From an uncultured Clostridia bacterium (GTDB lineage Bacteria > Bacillota > Clostridia > Christensenellales > Aristaeellaceae): DNA of 47,781 nucleotides. The notes under the pieces were generated by a model. The model ran no database searches and had not been told where the DNA came from. It saw only the letters and a program-made list of their open reading frames with translations. The stretch is from the NCBI GenBank assembly GCA_947166385.1, contig CAMVEB010000030.1, positions 1-47,781 of the forward strand, read 5' to 3'. The translations under genes and the position numbers were made by a program. Shown here in pieces: positions 1 to 10,300 of this stretch (positions are counted from its first letter, which is position 1; the number at the start of each line of letters is the position of its first letter).

Positions 1-283
1 GTAGCTGTTTTCCAGGGTGTTAAATTCGATTGTCCTTGACATGGGGAGTACTTTAAGTTACATTTTGGGAGGCGCGGGACAGAATTGACCCGCAGAGAAC
101 TGCGCAAAACGCGGCATCCTGCGGCATAAGGGGGCATCCTGTACCAGTGATTAAGATTTTATTTATCTGCCACGGGAAAGTACAGCATGGAACGCTGTAA
201 GTCTCAAATACCAACAACAAAGAAATGGATTATAAATAATTAATACGCCAGCCTTACGCCAAAGAACTCTTTCGTGAAGAATC
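1..283. other. Left non-coding segment
   Basis: I see no convincing gene here. The 9-mer GGCATCCTG occurs at 113-121 and 133-141, a 20-bp spacing that could suggest iterons, but two copies are too few to call an origin. A short stem CGCAG/CTGCG lies near 90-105. The minus-strand open frame across 163-399 has no ribosome site and no family resemblance, so I leave it out. Confidence 0.4.
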
Positions 284-427
284 ATGGCGAAAATTGCCAG
301 TGAAATCCAGAACATGGCCGAAAAATCAATCGGCCGTGTTTTGAGTTTTGGTGACGGTTTCCAAAATGCTGCTTTTGAGTTGCATTGCATAAGGCACATA
401 TATCGTCTACATTGTTTCTTATGTTAG
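284..427 (+). CDS. Possible 47-residue ORF upstream of parA
   Basis: ATG at 284 opens a 47-codon frame beginning MAKIASEIQNMAEKSIGRVL and ending in a Cys/His-rich tail. The only ribosome-site candidate is GTGAAGAA just upstream, which is weak. The first 30 residues look protein-like (helical, polar) while the tail looks random. That pattern would fit a remnant of a longer gene that lost its 3' part. I recognise no family. It could equally be chance coding. Confidence 0.25.
   Translation: MAKIASEIQNMAEKSIGRVLSFGDGFQNAAFELHCIRHIYRLHCFLC
385..413 (+). promoter_or_regulatory. Possible promoter of the par operon
   Basis: TTGCAT (385-390) and TACATT (408-413) are separated by 17 bp. Each hexamer matches sigma-70 consensus at four of six positions. 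It is the best candidate upstream of the hairpin before parA; only about 25 nt lie between hairpin and ribosome site, which leaves no room for a promoter there. Confidence 0.3.
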
Positions 428-433
428 TGTATG

Positions 434-476
434 AAGTGTTCAGATCATGTCATGACGTTCTGAACACTTTTCTTTT
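434..476 (+). terminator. Terminator-like hairpin (attenuator) before parA
   Basis: An 11-bp perfect stem, AAGTGTTCAGA (434-444) with TCTGAACACTT (459-469), is followed by a T-rich run TTTTCTTTT. It has the form of an intrinsic terminator but lies 17 nt before the parA ribosome site, with no promoter between. It is therefore either the terminator of an upstream unit or an attenuator controlling the par operon. An operator or centromere role for the palindrome is also possible. Confidence 0.65.
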
Positions 477-506
477 GCTCATCTTTCATCAACGGAGGTT
501 TTGTCT

Positions 507-1328
507 ATGAACTCAAAAGTCATTGCGCTGGCTAATCAGAAAGGCGGGGTCAGCAAAACAACCACGACAGCCAATCTGGGTATCGGACTGGCAAATGCCG
601 GGAAGAAGGTACTGTTGATTGATCTCGATCCGCAAGCCAGTCTGACAATTTCACTAGGTTATCCGAAACCGGAGGAGCTGCCCTGTACCATTACAGACCT
701 GATGATTAGGAGCATCACCAACAAGCCAATCTGTCCGGAAGATGCGATTATCCATCATGAAGAGGGTGTGGATCTAATTCCATCCAGCATTGAGCTTTCC
801 GGCATGGAAGCTTCATTGGTCAATGTCATGAGCCGGGAAACGGTCCTCCGGCAAGTGCTGGAAGAGGTTGCCGGACGGTACGACTATACGCTGATTGACT
901 GTATGCCGTCCTTGGGGATGTTGACGATCAATGCGCTGACGTCAGCGGACAGAGTGGTGATACCGGTGCAGGCACAGTATCTGCCGGCAAAAGGCATGGA
1001 ACAGCTTCTACAGACGATCTCCAAGGTACACCGGCAGATCAATCACAATCTGAAGATTGACGGAATCCTGCTGGCCATGGTGGATAACCGGACGAATTAC
1101 TCTAAAGAAATTACGGCGCTGCTGAAGGATACCTACGGCGGCAAGATCCGGATCTTCTCTACAGAGATTCCCCATTCCGTCCGGGCGGCAGAAATCAGCG
1201 CGGAAGGGAAAAGCATATTCCGGCATGATCCGAAGGGAAAGGTTGCCGAAGCCTACCGGGAATTGACAAAGGAGGTGTTGCAGAATGAAAGGCCGCGGCA
1301 AAAACATCAGTCTGACTTCGTACGATGA
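507..1328 (+). CDS. parA: ParA/Soj-family partition ATPase
   Basis: A 273-residue P-loop ATPase of the ParA/MinD family that would drive segregation or maintenance of the element, in its circular form, together with ParB. The deviant Walker A motif QKGGVSKTT lies at residues 11-19, with LLIDLDPQAS as the A' motif near residue 40 and TLIDCMPSLG as Walker B near residue 125. There is no N-terminal DNA-binding extension, so it is of the short Soj type. I chose ATG 507, which has GGAGG at 494-498 with 8-nt spacing; the in-frame TTG at 501 is too close. The 3' end overlaps parB by 44 nt in another frame, which implies translational coupling. Confidence 0.93.
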   Translation: MNSKVIALANQKGGVSKTTTTANLGIGLANAGKKVLLIDLDPQASLTISLGYPKPEELPCTITDLMIRSITNKPICPEDAIIHHEEGVDLIPSSIELSGMEASLVNVMSRETVLRQVLEEVAGRYDYTLIDCMPSLGMLTINALTSADRVVIPVQAQYLPAKGMEQLLQTISKVHRQINHNLKIDGILLAMVDNRTNYSKEITALLKDTYGGKIRIFSTEIPHSVRAAEISAEGKSIFRHDPKGKVAEAYRELTKEVLQNERPRQKHQSDFVR

Positions 1329-2208
1329 TATCTTTACATCGGAAGAAAGCCGGACAGAAGCAAAGCGGGAGAAGATTGAGGAAATTCCGCTTTCACAACT
1401 TTTTCCTTTTAAGAATCATCCTTTCAAGGTACTGGATGATAATCGGATGCTGGAAATCACGGAGAGCATCCGGGAGCACGGCGTATTGGTTCCCTGTATT
1501 GCCCGCCCCAGACCGGAAGGCGGTTATGAGCTGATTTCCGGGCACCGACGAAGGCGGGCCTGCGAACTGGCCGGGCTGGAATCTATGCCGGTCATCGTCC
1601 GGGAAATCGACGATGACAGAGCGATCATTGACATGGTTGACAGCAATCTTCAGCGGGAGAACATTCTGCCCAGCGAACGTGCTTTTGCGTTTAAGATGAA
1701 ACTGGAAGCGTTGAAGCATCAGGGGTTGCGAACTTCGTGCCAAATTGGCACGAAGTTCAGAGCAGATGAAAAAGTAGCTCAGGATGCTGATGAAAGTGCC
1801 CGAACAGTGCAGCGTTTTATCCGTCTGACCTATCTGATACCGCCTATGTTGGATCTGGTGGATGAACGGAAAATCGCTTTCAATCCTGCTGTGGAACTGT
1901 CCTTTCTGAAACCGGAGGAACAGGAGATCGTCATGGCATCTATTGAGAATGCCGTAACATCCCCGTCCCTGTCCCAGGCGCAACGGATCAAGAAACTGAG
2001 CCAGGACGGAGAACTGACAGAAGCAACCGTGGATAAGATCTTTGCGGAGATCAAAAAACCGCCGCTGGATGTCAGTTTCCTGCGAAATCCGAAAATCCGG
2101 AAATACTTTCCTAAATCCTATTCGGACGAACGGGTCGCGGAAACAATCCTGAAACTGGTGGAAATGTGGCATAAACAACAGATAAAGAAGCAGGAACAGA
2201 GCAGGTAG
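1285..2208 (+). CDS. parB: ParB/Spo0J-family partition protein
   Basis: A 307-residue ParB-like protein that would bind centromere sites and CTP and stimulate ParA. The N-terminal ParB/Srx fold shows LISGHRRRRACELAG near residues 83-97, the arginine-rich CTP-binding box, followed by NLQRENILPSERAFAF near 118-133. A helical DNA-binding region follows (ARTVQRFIRLTYLIP). The start ATG 1285 lies inside the 3' end of parA and has GGAGG at 1271-1275. The coding sequence contains a perfect palindrome (listed separately). The family assignment rests on motifs and on adjacency to parA. Confidence 0.9.
   Translation: MKGRGKNISLTSYDDIFTSEESRTEAKREKIEEIPLSQLFPFKNHPFKVLDDNRMLEITESIREHGVLVPCIARPRPEGGYELISGHRRRRACELAGLESMPVIVREIDDDRAIIDMVDSNLQRENILPSERAFAFKMKLEALKHQGLRTSCQIGTKFRADEKVAQDADESARTVQRFIRLTYLIPPMLDLVDERKIAFNPAVELSFLKPEEQEIVMASIENAVTSPSLSQAQRIKKLSQDGELTEATVDKIFAEIKKPPLDVSFLRNPKIRKYFPKSYSDERVAETILKLVEMWHKQQIKKQEQSR
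1730..1758. repeat. Perfect 14-bp inverted repeat inside parB
   Basis: GAACTTCGTGCCAA (1730-1743) is followed by one A and the exact inverse complement TTGGCACGAAGTTC (1745-1758). It lies within the parB reading frame and encodes a stretch around RTSCQIGTKFRA, between the CTP-binding domain and the helix-turn-helix. parS centromeres are often palindromes in or near parAB, so this is a reasonable parS or autoregulatory-site candidate. An mRNA hairpin or mobile-palindrome origin is also possible. Confidence 0.6.
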
Positions 2209-2230
2209 CCGAGCGGAAGGAGGATCGGAA

Positions 2231-3208
2231 GTGTCTGAGATTTTCAAGATCCAGAAGAACAGCAATTATACCGCGATGTCCAACATTCATCTTCAGGATC
2301 GAAAACTGAGCCTAAAGGCGAAAGGCCTGCTTTCCCTGATGCTGTCGCTGCCCGCGGAAAAGTGGAAATACTCCATCAAAGGGCTTTCCAGCATCTGCCG
2401 GGATGGCGTGGATTCTGTCCGGGAAGGGATCAAGGAGCTGGAAAGAGCCGGGTATATCCGACGATCCCGGGAGAGGAAGGAATCGGGCAAGCTTGGCGCT
2501 GCGGTGTATCTGATCTACGAAGAGCCGCAGACGAAAACTCCAGACACGGCTGCTCCTGTGTTGGATGAACCAATGCAGGAGAAACCTATATTGGGAAAAC
2601 CTGCGTTGGAAAAACCTATATTGGAAAATCCAACACAGGTAAATCCAACGCAGGAGGATCCTGCACAGGAAAAACCTGCGTTGGATAATCCCATACAATC
2701 AAATACTAATAGACCAAACACGAATGAAGAAAAAGAGAAAGAAAAAACTACTCATTCATCAATGATCAATCCATCAAGGATCAATCGATCAATCCGGGAA
2801 CCGGACGCTTCTGCAGTAACGGTTCCGGCTGGCTTGCCGGGGGTGCGGCGCAGGCTGTCTGGAAAAGAATTGACAGAATGGGTGAAGGATCAGATTGATT
2901 ATGAGGATCTCTGCATGGATCATAATCGGGATACGATTGACAATATCGTTTCGCTGATCACAGAGGTGCTTTCGACGAAGTGTGATCACTTTACGATGTC
3001 CGGGAAACAGGTGCCTGCGGATCTGGTATATGAGCGCTTCCGGCAGATCAGCTTCATGGATATCGAGTATATCTTCGAATGTCTGGAGAAAAGCTGCAGC
3101 AAGATCCGTAACATCAAGCAGTATTGGTTCACAGCTTTGTTCAACGCCCCGGCTTCCCGGAGCAACTACTACGACGCCGAAGTGCGGCATGACTTCTGCT
3201 TTGGATAA
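2231..3208 (+). CDS. DnaD-like replication initiator (DUF6017-type)
   Basis: A 325-residue protein of the kind found next to parAB in clostridial ICEs and plasmids. Residues 1-100 form a winged-helix module (FKIQKNSNYTAMSN, then LSLKAKGLLSLMLSLP and SVREGIKELERAGYI). A Pro/Glu-rich linker with five-residue repeats spans about 110-160. The C-terminal 110 residues, from WVKDQIDYEDL to the end, match the DUF6017 pattern seen in such initiators, including IKQYWFTALFNAP. It probably binds the origin and recruits the host helicase loader. The start is GTG 2231, with AAGGAGG about 8 nt upstream. Function is inferred from family and position. Confidence 0.8.
   Translation: MSEIFKIQKNSNYTAMSNIHLQDRKLSLKAKGLLSLMLSLPAEKWKYSIKGLSSICRDGVDSVREGIKELERAGYIRRSRERKESGKLGAAVYLIYEEPQTKTPDTAAPVLDEPMQEKPILGKPALEKPILENPTQVNPTQEDPAQEKPALDNPIQSNTNRPNTNEEKEKEKTTHSSMINPSRINRSIREPDASAVTVPAGLPGVRRRLSGKELTEWVKDQIDYEDLCMDHNRDTIDNIVSLITEVLSTKCDHFTMSGKQVPADLVYERFRQISFMDIEYIFECLEKSCSKIRNIKQYWFTALFNAPASRSNYYDAEVRHDFCFG
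2570..2698 (+). repeat. Degenerate 15-nt tandem repeats in the initiator gene
   Basis: About eight imperfect copies of a 15-nt unit resembling CCTGCGTTGGAAAAA encode five-residue repeats such as PALEK, PILEN, PTQVN and PTQED. They form a flexible linker between the N-terminal winged helix and the C-terminal domain. The short tandem unit makes copy number likely to vary between related elements by slippage. Confidence 0.75.
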
Positions 3209-3225
3209 GGAGATGAAGAACACGG

Positions 3226-4308
3226 ATGAAAAACGGATATCCCAGAAAACGGAAACGGTCAGCAAAGCCTTTCATTATTGCCCTTGCGGTTTTCATGACA
3301 GGGGCGATAACGGTGGCGCTGGCTTATGTAAACGGCGATTACAGCGATTATCTGGCTGCGCAAAAGGAACAGGATGCGCTGAAGCGGGATCTGCGGCATA
3401 CCTGGGAGGATGAAATGCCGCTGATTTCTGAAGAAGACTACGCTGCTGAGATTCCGGTCAGAGAACCCGGAGATGCCAGAGAAGCTATCCTTCAGACACG
3501 CCCGCCCAACATGATTGAATCCCAGGGCGTGGAAATACAGGAGACGGAAGTTCTGTCAGAGTTTCAGCAAGCTGCCCTGCCGGAAGAAGAGGATGACCTG
3601 ATCCCATTCCGGGAACAGGAAGCGGACGGGAGTCAACCAGCAGAAACCGGCGGTCAAAAGGGACCGGGCAAACCGGGAACCCCGGGAGGAACGGGAGAAA
3701 CCGTGACAGCTCCGCCGCATCAGATCGGCCTGTATACCGGCATTGACCTGACGGCGGCAAAGGCGAAGAACAAAGATTTTATCGCCTGGATCACGATCCC
3801 AGGAACCAAGGTTGATTATCCGGTTGTGCTGACAGCCAACATGGATTACTATCTGTCTCATGGATTCACCGGTAAAGTCAGCAAGCTGGGAACCCTGTTT
3901 TCTCTCGGGAAGACAGATTACAAAACGCCCGGAAAGAACATTGCGATCTACGGGCATCATATCACTGATACGAGCAGCGGCCAGAAAATGTTTCGACCGC
4001 TGCTTTCTTATAAGCAGAAAAGCTTCTGGGAAAACCACCAGACAATCTATCTGGACTCCCTGTATCACTGCGGAAAATACAGGATTTTTGCTGTGATCAA
4101 TATGGTCAAGGACGAGTGGGACCCTTCCACAGCCGCGTTTGCCAATGACAGCGATTTTCTGGCTTTTATTCGTCTGGCAAAGTCCAAATCACTGTACAGC
4201 ACCGGTGTTGAAGTCACGGAAACAGACAGAATCATTACCCTGATCACCTGTGACCGCAGTTATGCCTCCAAAGATGGGCGGCTGGTGGTCATGGCAGTGG
4301 AAGAATAA
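3226..4308 (+). CDS. Class B-like sortase
   Basis: A 360-residue membrane-anchored cysteine transpeptidase that would attach the adjacent giant adhesin to the cell wall. An N-terminal membrane segment lies at about 13-33 (FIIALAVFMTGAITVALAYV). A long acidic/Pro/Gly spacer to about residue 165 precedes the catalytic domain. The catalytic His is in IAIYGHHITD (about 239-248), the Cys in LITCDRS (about 338-344) and the Arg in DGRLVVMA. The spacing between His and Cys segments and the WITIPGTKVDYPVV entry fit class B. It starts 17 nt after the initiator gene stop (AAGGAG at 3208-3213) and is followed 21 nt later by its probable substrate. Confidence 0.88.
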   Translation: MKNGYPRKRKRSAKPFIIALAVFMTGAITVALAYVNGDYSDYLAAQKEQDALKRDLRHTWEDEMPLISEEDYAAEIPVREPGDAREAILQTRPPNMIESQGVEIQETEVLSEFQQAALPEEEDDLIPFREQEADGSQPAETGGQKGPGKPGTPGGTGETVTAPPHQIGLYTGIDLTAAKAKNKDFIAWITIPGTKVDYPVVLTANMDYYLSHGFTGKVSKLGTLFSLGKTDYKTPGKNIAIYGHHITDTSSGQKMFRPLLSYKQKSFWENHQTIYLDSLYHCGKYRIFAVINMVKDEWDPSTAAFANDSDFLAFIRLAKSKSLYSTGVEVTETDRIITLITCDRSYASKDGRLVVMAVEE

Positions 4309-4329
4309 ACGAAAACGGAGGAAACCAAA

Positions 4330-7300
4330 GTGAACAAGATCTTTCGGCGCACGGTCGCGCTGGTGTTAGCTATGATCCTGATGATAACCGCGATTCCCTT
4401 TACGGTTTACGCGGAGAACGATGAAACCGTTGATATGGAGGAAACCGAAGAAATGATTTCCGAAGATGAGGACGAAGATGAGGAAGAAACCGAAGACGAA
4501 GACGAGGATTCGGAAGAGAATTGGGACGAAGATTCGGAAGAAGAGACGGACGATGAACCGGATGAAGATGATGAAACAGAGAATGATGACGAATCATCCC
4601 CGTCAGATGAGGAAACGCATCCTTCATTTGAGGATATGGAAGCAGTGCCGACTGGCATGGAATGGCCCGAGGAAGATCCGGACGAAGAAGATCCGGGCGC
4701 AGACCTGGAAGACTGGTATCTGGACTATATCGATGAAACGACAGATGATCCGGACACCGGCACGGAAACTCCGGAAGATGAGCCGGACGGATCATCTTCA
4801 CCAGAAGAACCTGATCAGGAATCGGAGAAGCCTGCAAAAGATCCGGACAGAGAACATGCTGCCAATGATTTTGAAGAATACCTCTGGAGCTATTATGATG
4901 GCAGCATCCTGAAATATCTGATCTATGAGCAGGGACATGCTTATTTCATGACAGACCGTCCGATGAAGGTTTACCACGGTGCGGATCAGAAGGAAGAAGA
5001 TCATTTCTTTACACTGACAGAAGAAGGGACGATTCTTCTGGGAACTGCTTTTGCGGAACAGTGGAATTCGATCAGCATTCAGGTTTGGTTTGTTTCTCCC
5101 TCTCTGGAAGTGATGAGCGGATATGTGGATTACCGCGAACTTCAGGAGGAAATGACAGTGCTGACGGAAGAGGAAGCGGTATCCCGGACATACGAACAGG
5201 ATTACGCCTGGGTGAATACCGGTGAGGAAGAACAGATTGTTTTTGTTGCCGCCGGTGAAAAGGCAGAAACACAGGTTCCAGTGATCATTCCCGAAGAACC
5301 GCCAGTACAGGAACTCCCCATGGAGCCGGCAGCAGAGGAGCCGGAAGAAACTGAACTCCCTTCCGAAGAGCCGGTAACTGACCAGATTACAGAGGAACCG
5401 GCTGCTACAGAGGAGTCCGTCTCCGAACCTGATCCTTCGGATGCTCCGGAAGAAACAGAGGAACCGGTTGTTGAAACAGAAGAACCGGCCACTGAGCCGG
5501 AAAAGCCGGAGACAACGGAGAAACCTTCTGAAGAACCGGCAACAGAGGAACCGGAAGAGACAGAGATTCCTGAAGAGGAGCCTACTGAGGAGCCGGAAAC
5601 TGAAGAGATCGAAGCAGAAAGGATTGAAACCGGCGATTATCTGGCTGTCACGAAGGATACCAGAGCCTTTCTGGAAACAAGCGAAAATGCCTATGCGGGT
5701 AATTTCGTGAGTGACGCAACCGTGCAGATTGCCGATATCATCGAGAATAAAGAAGGCGTATGGTATAGCGTATATTATCTGTATGGCGATACGCTTGTTG
5801 ACGGCCGCATAAAATGGACGGAGACCGGAACGGTTTATATTTTGGGGGACGAAGCGAAACCCGCCAACAATGAAGAATTGACCATGACGGATTATGCGCT
5901 GACAGCCGCACCGGTTCGCCGGAATACACTTCGTGCAACCAAAAGCGCTTCTACTACGCCGATGAACGGTTTTTCCCTGAAAACAATTCATGTAGATATT
6001 CCGACGCTTCATGCCGGCCAGACCGGTGTGTATGGCAGTTCTGGGAAAGACAGTGATTATCCGCAGATCGCGTCTCTTTCCGGGCATGGTGCAATCTACG
6101 CCACGCCACATTATCTGGACGGTTGGACAGTCTACTGCCTGGAACATACGTATGACGGTCCCGGAGAAGGCAGCGGAAGTAATCAGACACCCAAAGGGCC
6201 GTATGCAATTGTGGATATTGACAGTTATTTGAATGATCCCGGATACAGCGGGATCATTTTTTCATACAAAACCATGCACGCAATCGCATGGGTATTGCGG
6301 CATACCTATCCCTTTATGGCGCTGGATCGAAGTGATTCGAACAACCTGACCTGGAGCCGTGTTGCAGGACAGTTTGCGATCCGGCAGGTAATCCGGGAAA
6401 TGGAAGGTGCGCAGTACGTCCGGAGTTATTGGAACATGGATAACTTCTATGTTGCTTCCGGACAGGCCCCTTCTGTATATCTGGAATATGCCCGTTGGCT
6501 CGCTGCAAACGGTATTGCCAGAGGAAAGATTACCGGCAAGATTACTGTGAGCGATAAATCCGTTGTCAAATCCGGAGACAGTTATATCGGAACGGTCAAG
6601 CTTTCGACTGACGCGGATTATATCCGGATTGCCAAAGGATCATATACTATCACAGGAAACGGTGCCGGGGATGATTCAAGTTACTACTACCTCAACAGCG
6701 GCGATACTATTCAGATAACTTCCAGTGTCAACGGGTTTTCCATTACCGCGGAATCCGTGAACTCGGATGCGGAGGAAGCAAGCTTTCTGGTGGGTGTTCC
6801 CAGCGTAGAGATCCAGAAAGTCATTATCCCCGTTGAAGGATATCCTTATCCGATGAAATCCAAGGAAGTAAGCTTCGAGGCTGTCATCCAGTACGGAGAT
6901 CTGACGGTCACAAAGCGCCGTGACCGAGGAGATCAGCGTGTGCTTGCCGGAGCGACCTTTCAGCTGTATAACGCAAGCAGTCAGGCCGTAGGCAGTTCGG
7001 TAACGACAGGCGCAGACGGAATTGCCAGATGGACAGGGTTGGAATATGGCACCTACTATTTACAGGAAACGTCAGCTCCATCTGGTTATCAGCTGGACAG
7101 CAGCATGATAACAATTGGTATTGACAGTGCTTCTGTCACATATACAGCTAATGATCCGCCAATTATCGGATCGGTAAAAGTCATCAAAAAGGAAAAAGAC
7201 AAAACCATCCCGCTTGTGGGGGCAAAATATGAACTGGTGACGAAAAGTGGCAGTTCATATACCAGAGCGATCAGCGCGGTGGATGGAAGCCAACTTCCGA

Positions 7301-10300
7301 TCCTGACAACCGACGGTAACGGTGAAGCTGTGTGGCAGAATGTGGTGGAACAGGGCGATTACTATGTTCATGAGGTTCAGGCCCCTGAAGGATACCTGAT
7401 TGATAACGGCTATTATGCCGTCAAGGTATCTTCCAATAACACGATTGTCTCGAAAGACGTGACAGACCCGATCATCAAAGGGAAAATCAAGATCGTGAAA
7501 AAGGATCAGCTCACCAAAGAACCTCTGGCCGGTGCAGAGTTTACTGTGACCAGGATTTCCGCGCCACCTTCCTATAACGGTTCCGGCATCGGTGAAGTCG
7601 TGGCCGTTCTGACCACAGACGCGAACGGAAATGCAGAAACCGGATGGCTGACATACGGCAAATACAAGGTTGAAGAAACCAAGGTTCCCGCACATTATGT
7701 AAACAGCCATTATTCAACCGTTATCGAAGCGTATGAAGATGGAAAAACCTATACGATTACCATTGAAAACGAGCCGACCAAAGGTTGGATTCAGATAACC
7801 AAAAAAGACACTCTGGACAATCATCCAATCGCTGGTGTTCAGTTTGACATTTGGCAGAACGGGCATGTTGTCAGTACGATGACCACCAACAGCAACGGAG
7901 TTGCCTTGTCGGAACCGTTAAACAAAGGTAAGTATACGGTGAAGGAGCATGCAAATCCGGAAGGATATGTTGCGGAACTTTACACAACAGATTGCGTTGT
8001 TCAAAGTGATGTCACAACAAACCTTGAAGCGGGTAATACACCCATCCGGTTCAAAGTAAAGATCATAAAAAAGGATCAACTGACAGAAAAGCCCCTGGCT
8101 GGTGCGGAGTTCACAATTGTCCGCAAGAAAGGCTTGCCTTCACATGGCACTGAAGGTATTGGCGATATCGTTGCAACACTGGTAACAGATCAGAACGGTG
8201 AAGCTGTATCGGACTTGCTGACCTGGGGAGAATATGAGATTCGTGAAAGCAAGGTGCCGGTTCACTTTGTGGACAATCACTATACCATTACAGTTTCAGG
8301 CACTGAAAATAACAAAACATATACCATCACCGTCGAGAACGAGCCGACCAAGGGTTATATCAAACTGGTGAAAACAGACAAACTGGAACGCTGCCCTATC
8401 GAGGGAGTTCAGTTTGATATCTACTACAATGACCAGTACGGAACCGGTCTTGCCGGGACGATGACCACCAACGCGGACGGTGTGGCGGTTTCCCCTGCGC
8501 TGCGCAAGGGAAAGTACATCGTGAAGGAACACGCAAACCCGACCGGCTATACCTCTGAACTGCTGGAGTTCGATCCAGTAGTTGTGAAATCAGATGAAAC
8601 TACGAACATCAGCGGGACAGACACGCCGATTCAGGGACGGATCAGGATCATCAAAAAGGATCGGCTGACCAAAGAGGCTCTGGCCGGCGCGGAGTTCACT
8701 GTAACCCGTATTTCCGGTCTGCCCTCCCATAAGGGAAGCAATGACGGAGAAGTCGTTGCTGTGATCACAACGGATGCGGACGGCATCGCTGTCACTCCGC
8801 AGTTGACCTGGGGCAAGTATAAGGTTGAGGAAACCAAAGTCCCCGTTTACTTCGTGGACAATCACTACTCCACCGAAGTGGTCATTGATACGGAAGACCT
8901 GAAAACCTATGAGATTGAAGTGGAGAATGAGCCGACCAAAGGCTGGATCAGGATGACAAAGAAGGACCGGAAGAACGGAAACGGGATTGCGGGAGTTCAG
9001 TTTGATATCTACTACAACGACCAATACGGCGATGGTCTCGCGACTACCATGGTCACAGACGAAAACGGCATTGCCATGTCTGAACCAATCCGTAAGGGCA
9101 AGTACATTGTGAAGGAACACGGCGCGACTGCTGGATATCTCTTTGAAGAGGTCACGATCAACTGTACCGTGAAATCGGATGAGATTACAGATGTTTCCGC
9201 GACAAACCTGCCTGTGCAGGTAAAGCTCCGGCTGTATAAGCGGGACAAGGATGAGTATACCGGCAATCCGGAAGATACTCCTGGTACCCGTGGAGACGGT
9301 GTGCTGACCAGCGCGGTCTTCCAGATTATTGCTGGAGAAAACATCACTGACCGACAGGGTAATATCCTGCACCGGAAAGGTGAAATCGTCATCGAAAGCC
9401 TGAAGACTGCCGGAACAGATGCTTCTGTGATTACGGATGAACTGTGGCCCGGTGTGTATGAACTGGTGGAACTGACGCCGCCTACGGGCTATCAGGCCAG
9501 CGATACGCATGTGCGCATCGACGCGACCAGTGCCGCAAGGCAGTCTGATGAAGCGGTCATCACCTATGTGGGTGTGAAAACCAATGAGATCCTGTACGGT
9601 AACTACGGCTTTGTGAAATTCCTGGGCGATAACGAGATCCACGATGACGCGGGCATCATCGAAGAGCCTGAAAAGGGCGCTGTTTTCGAGGTTTATCTGA
9701 AGTCTGCCGGAAGCTATGAGAATGCCCGGAAGTTTGAACGGGACAAGATCACCACAGACAAATACGGCAAAGCAGAAACCAAGCTGCTGCCCTATGGCGT
9801 GTATACGGTAAAACAGATCAAGGGCAAAGCGGGATACGCGATCAAATCTCCCTTTGATATCTTTATCACAGGAACGGAAGATCCCCAGAATCCCCCGAGC
9901 CTGATCGTGAACAATGAAGCTGTTCGTTACCGCCTGAAGTTCATTAAGGTGGATGCCGAGACAGGCAGGATTGTAACTGTTGCCAATACCGCTTTCAAAC
10001 TGAAGGATGCGAACGGCGAATATGTGACGCAGACTGTCCATTATCCCAGCAAGAAGACCATTGATACCTTCTACACAGATGAAGACGGAACGGTCATGCT
10101 GCCGGAAACTGTACGGCGCGGTCTGTATTTCATCGAAGAGTTCAAAGCGCCTGAAGGATATCTGATCCAGACGGAAGAGCTGGCGGTTTTCGTGGGCGAT
10201 GAGAACATGAATGAACCCGGTGAAGCGTATCTGCTGGAGTTCACGATTGAAGATGAACCTGTAAAAGGCAGAATCAAACTGGAAAAGACTGGCCTGCAGC

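Noticed and set aside
113..141. Two GGCATCCTG copies 20 bp apart as iterons
   Set aside because: Only two copies, no AT-rich unwinding region beside them and no link to the initiator gene; not enough for an origin call.
1393..2265. A 290-codon open frame antisense to parB
   Set aside because: Shadow frame opposite a well-supported gene, rich in Phe/Arg/His, with no start signal.
2570..2698. CRISPR-like short repeats
   Set aside because: They are contiguous, in frame, and encode a Pro/Glu linker; there are no spacers and no cas genes in the window.
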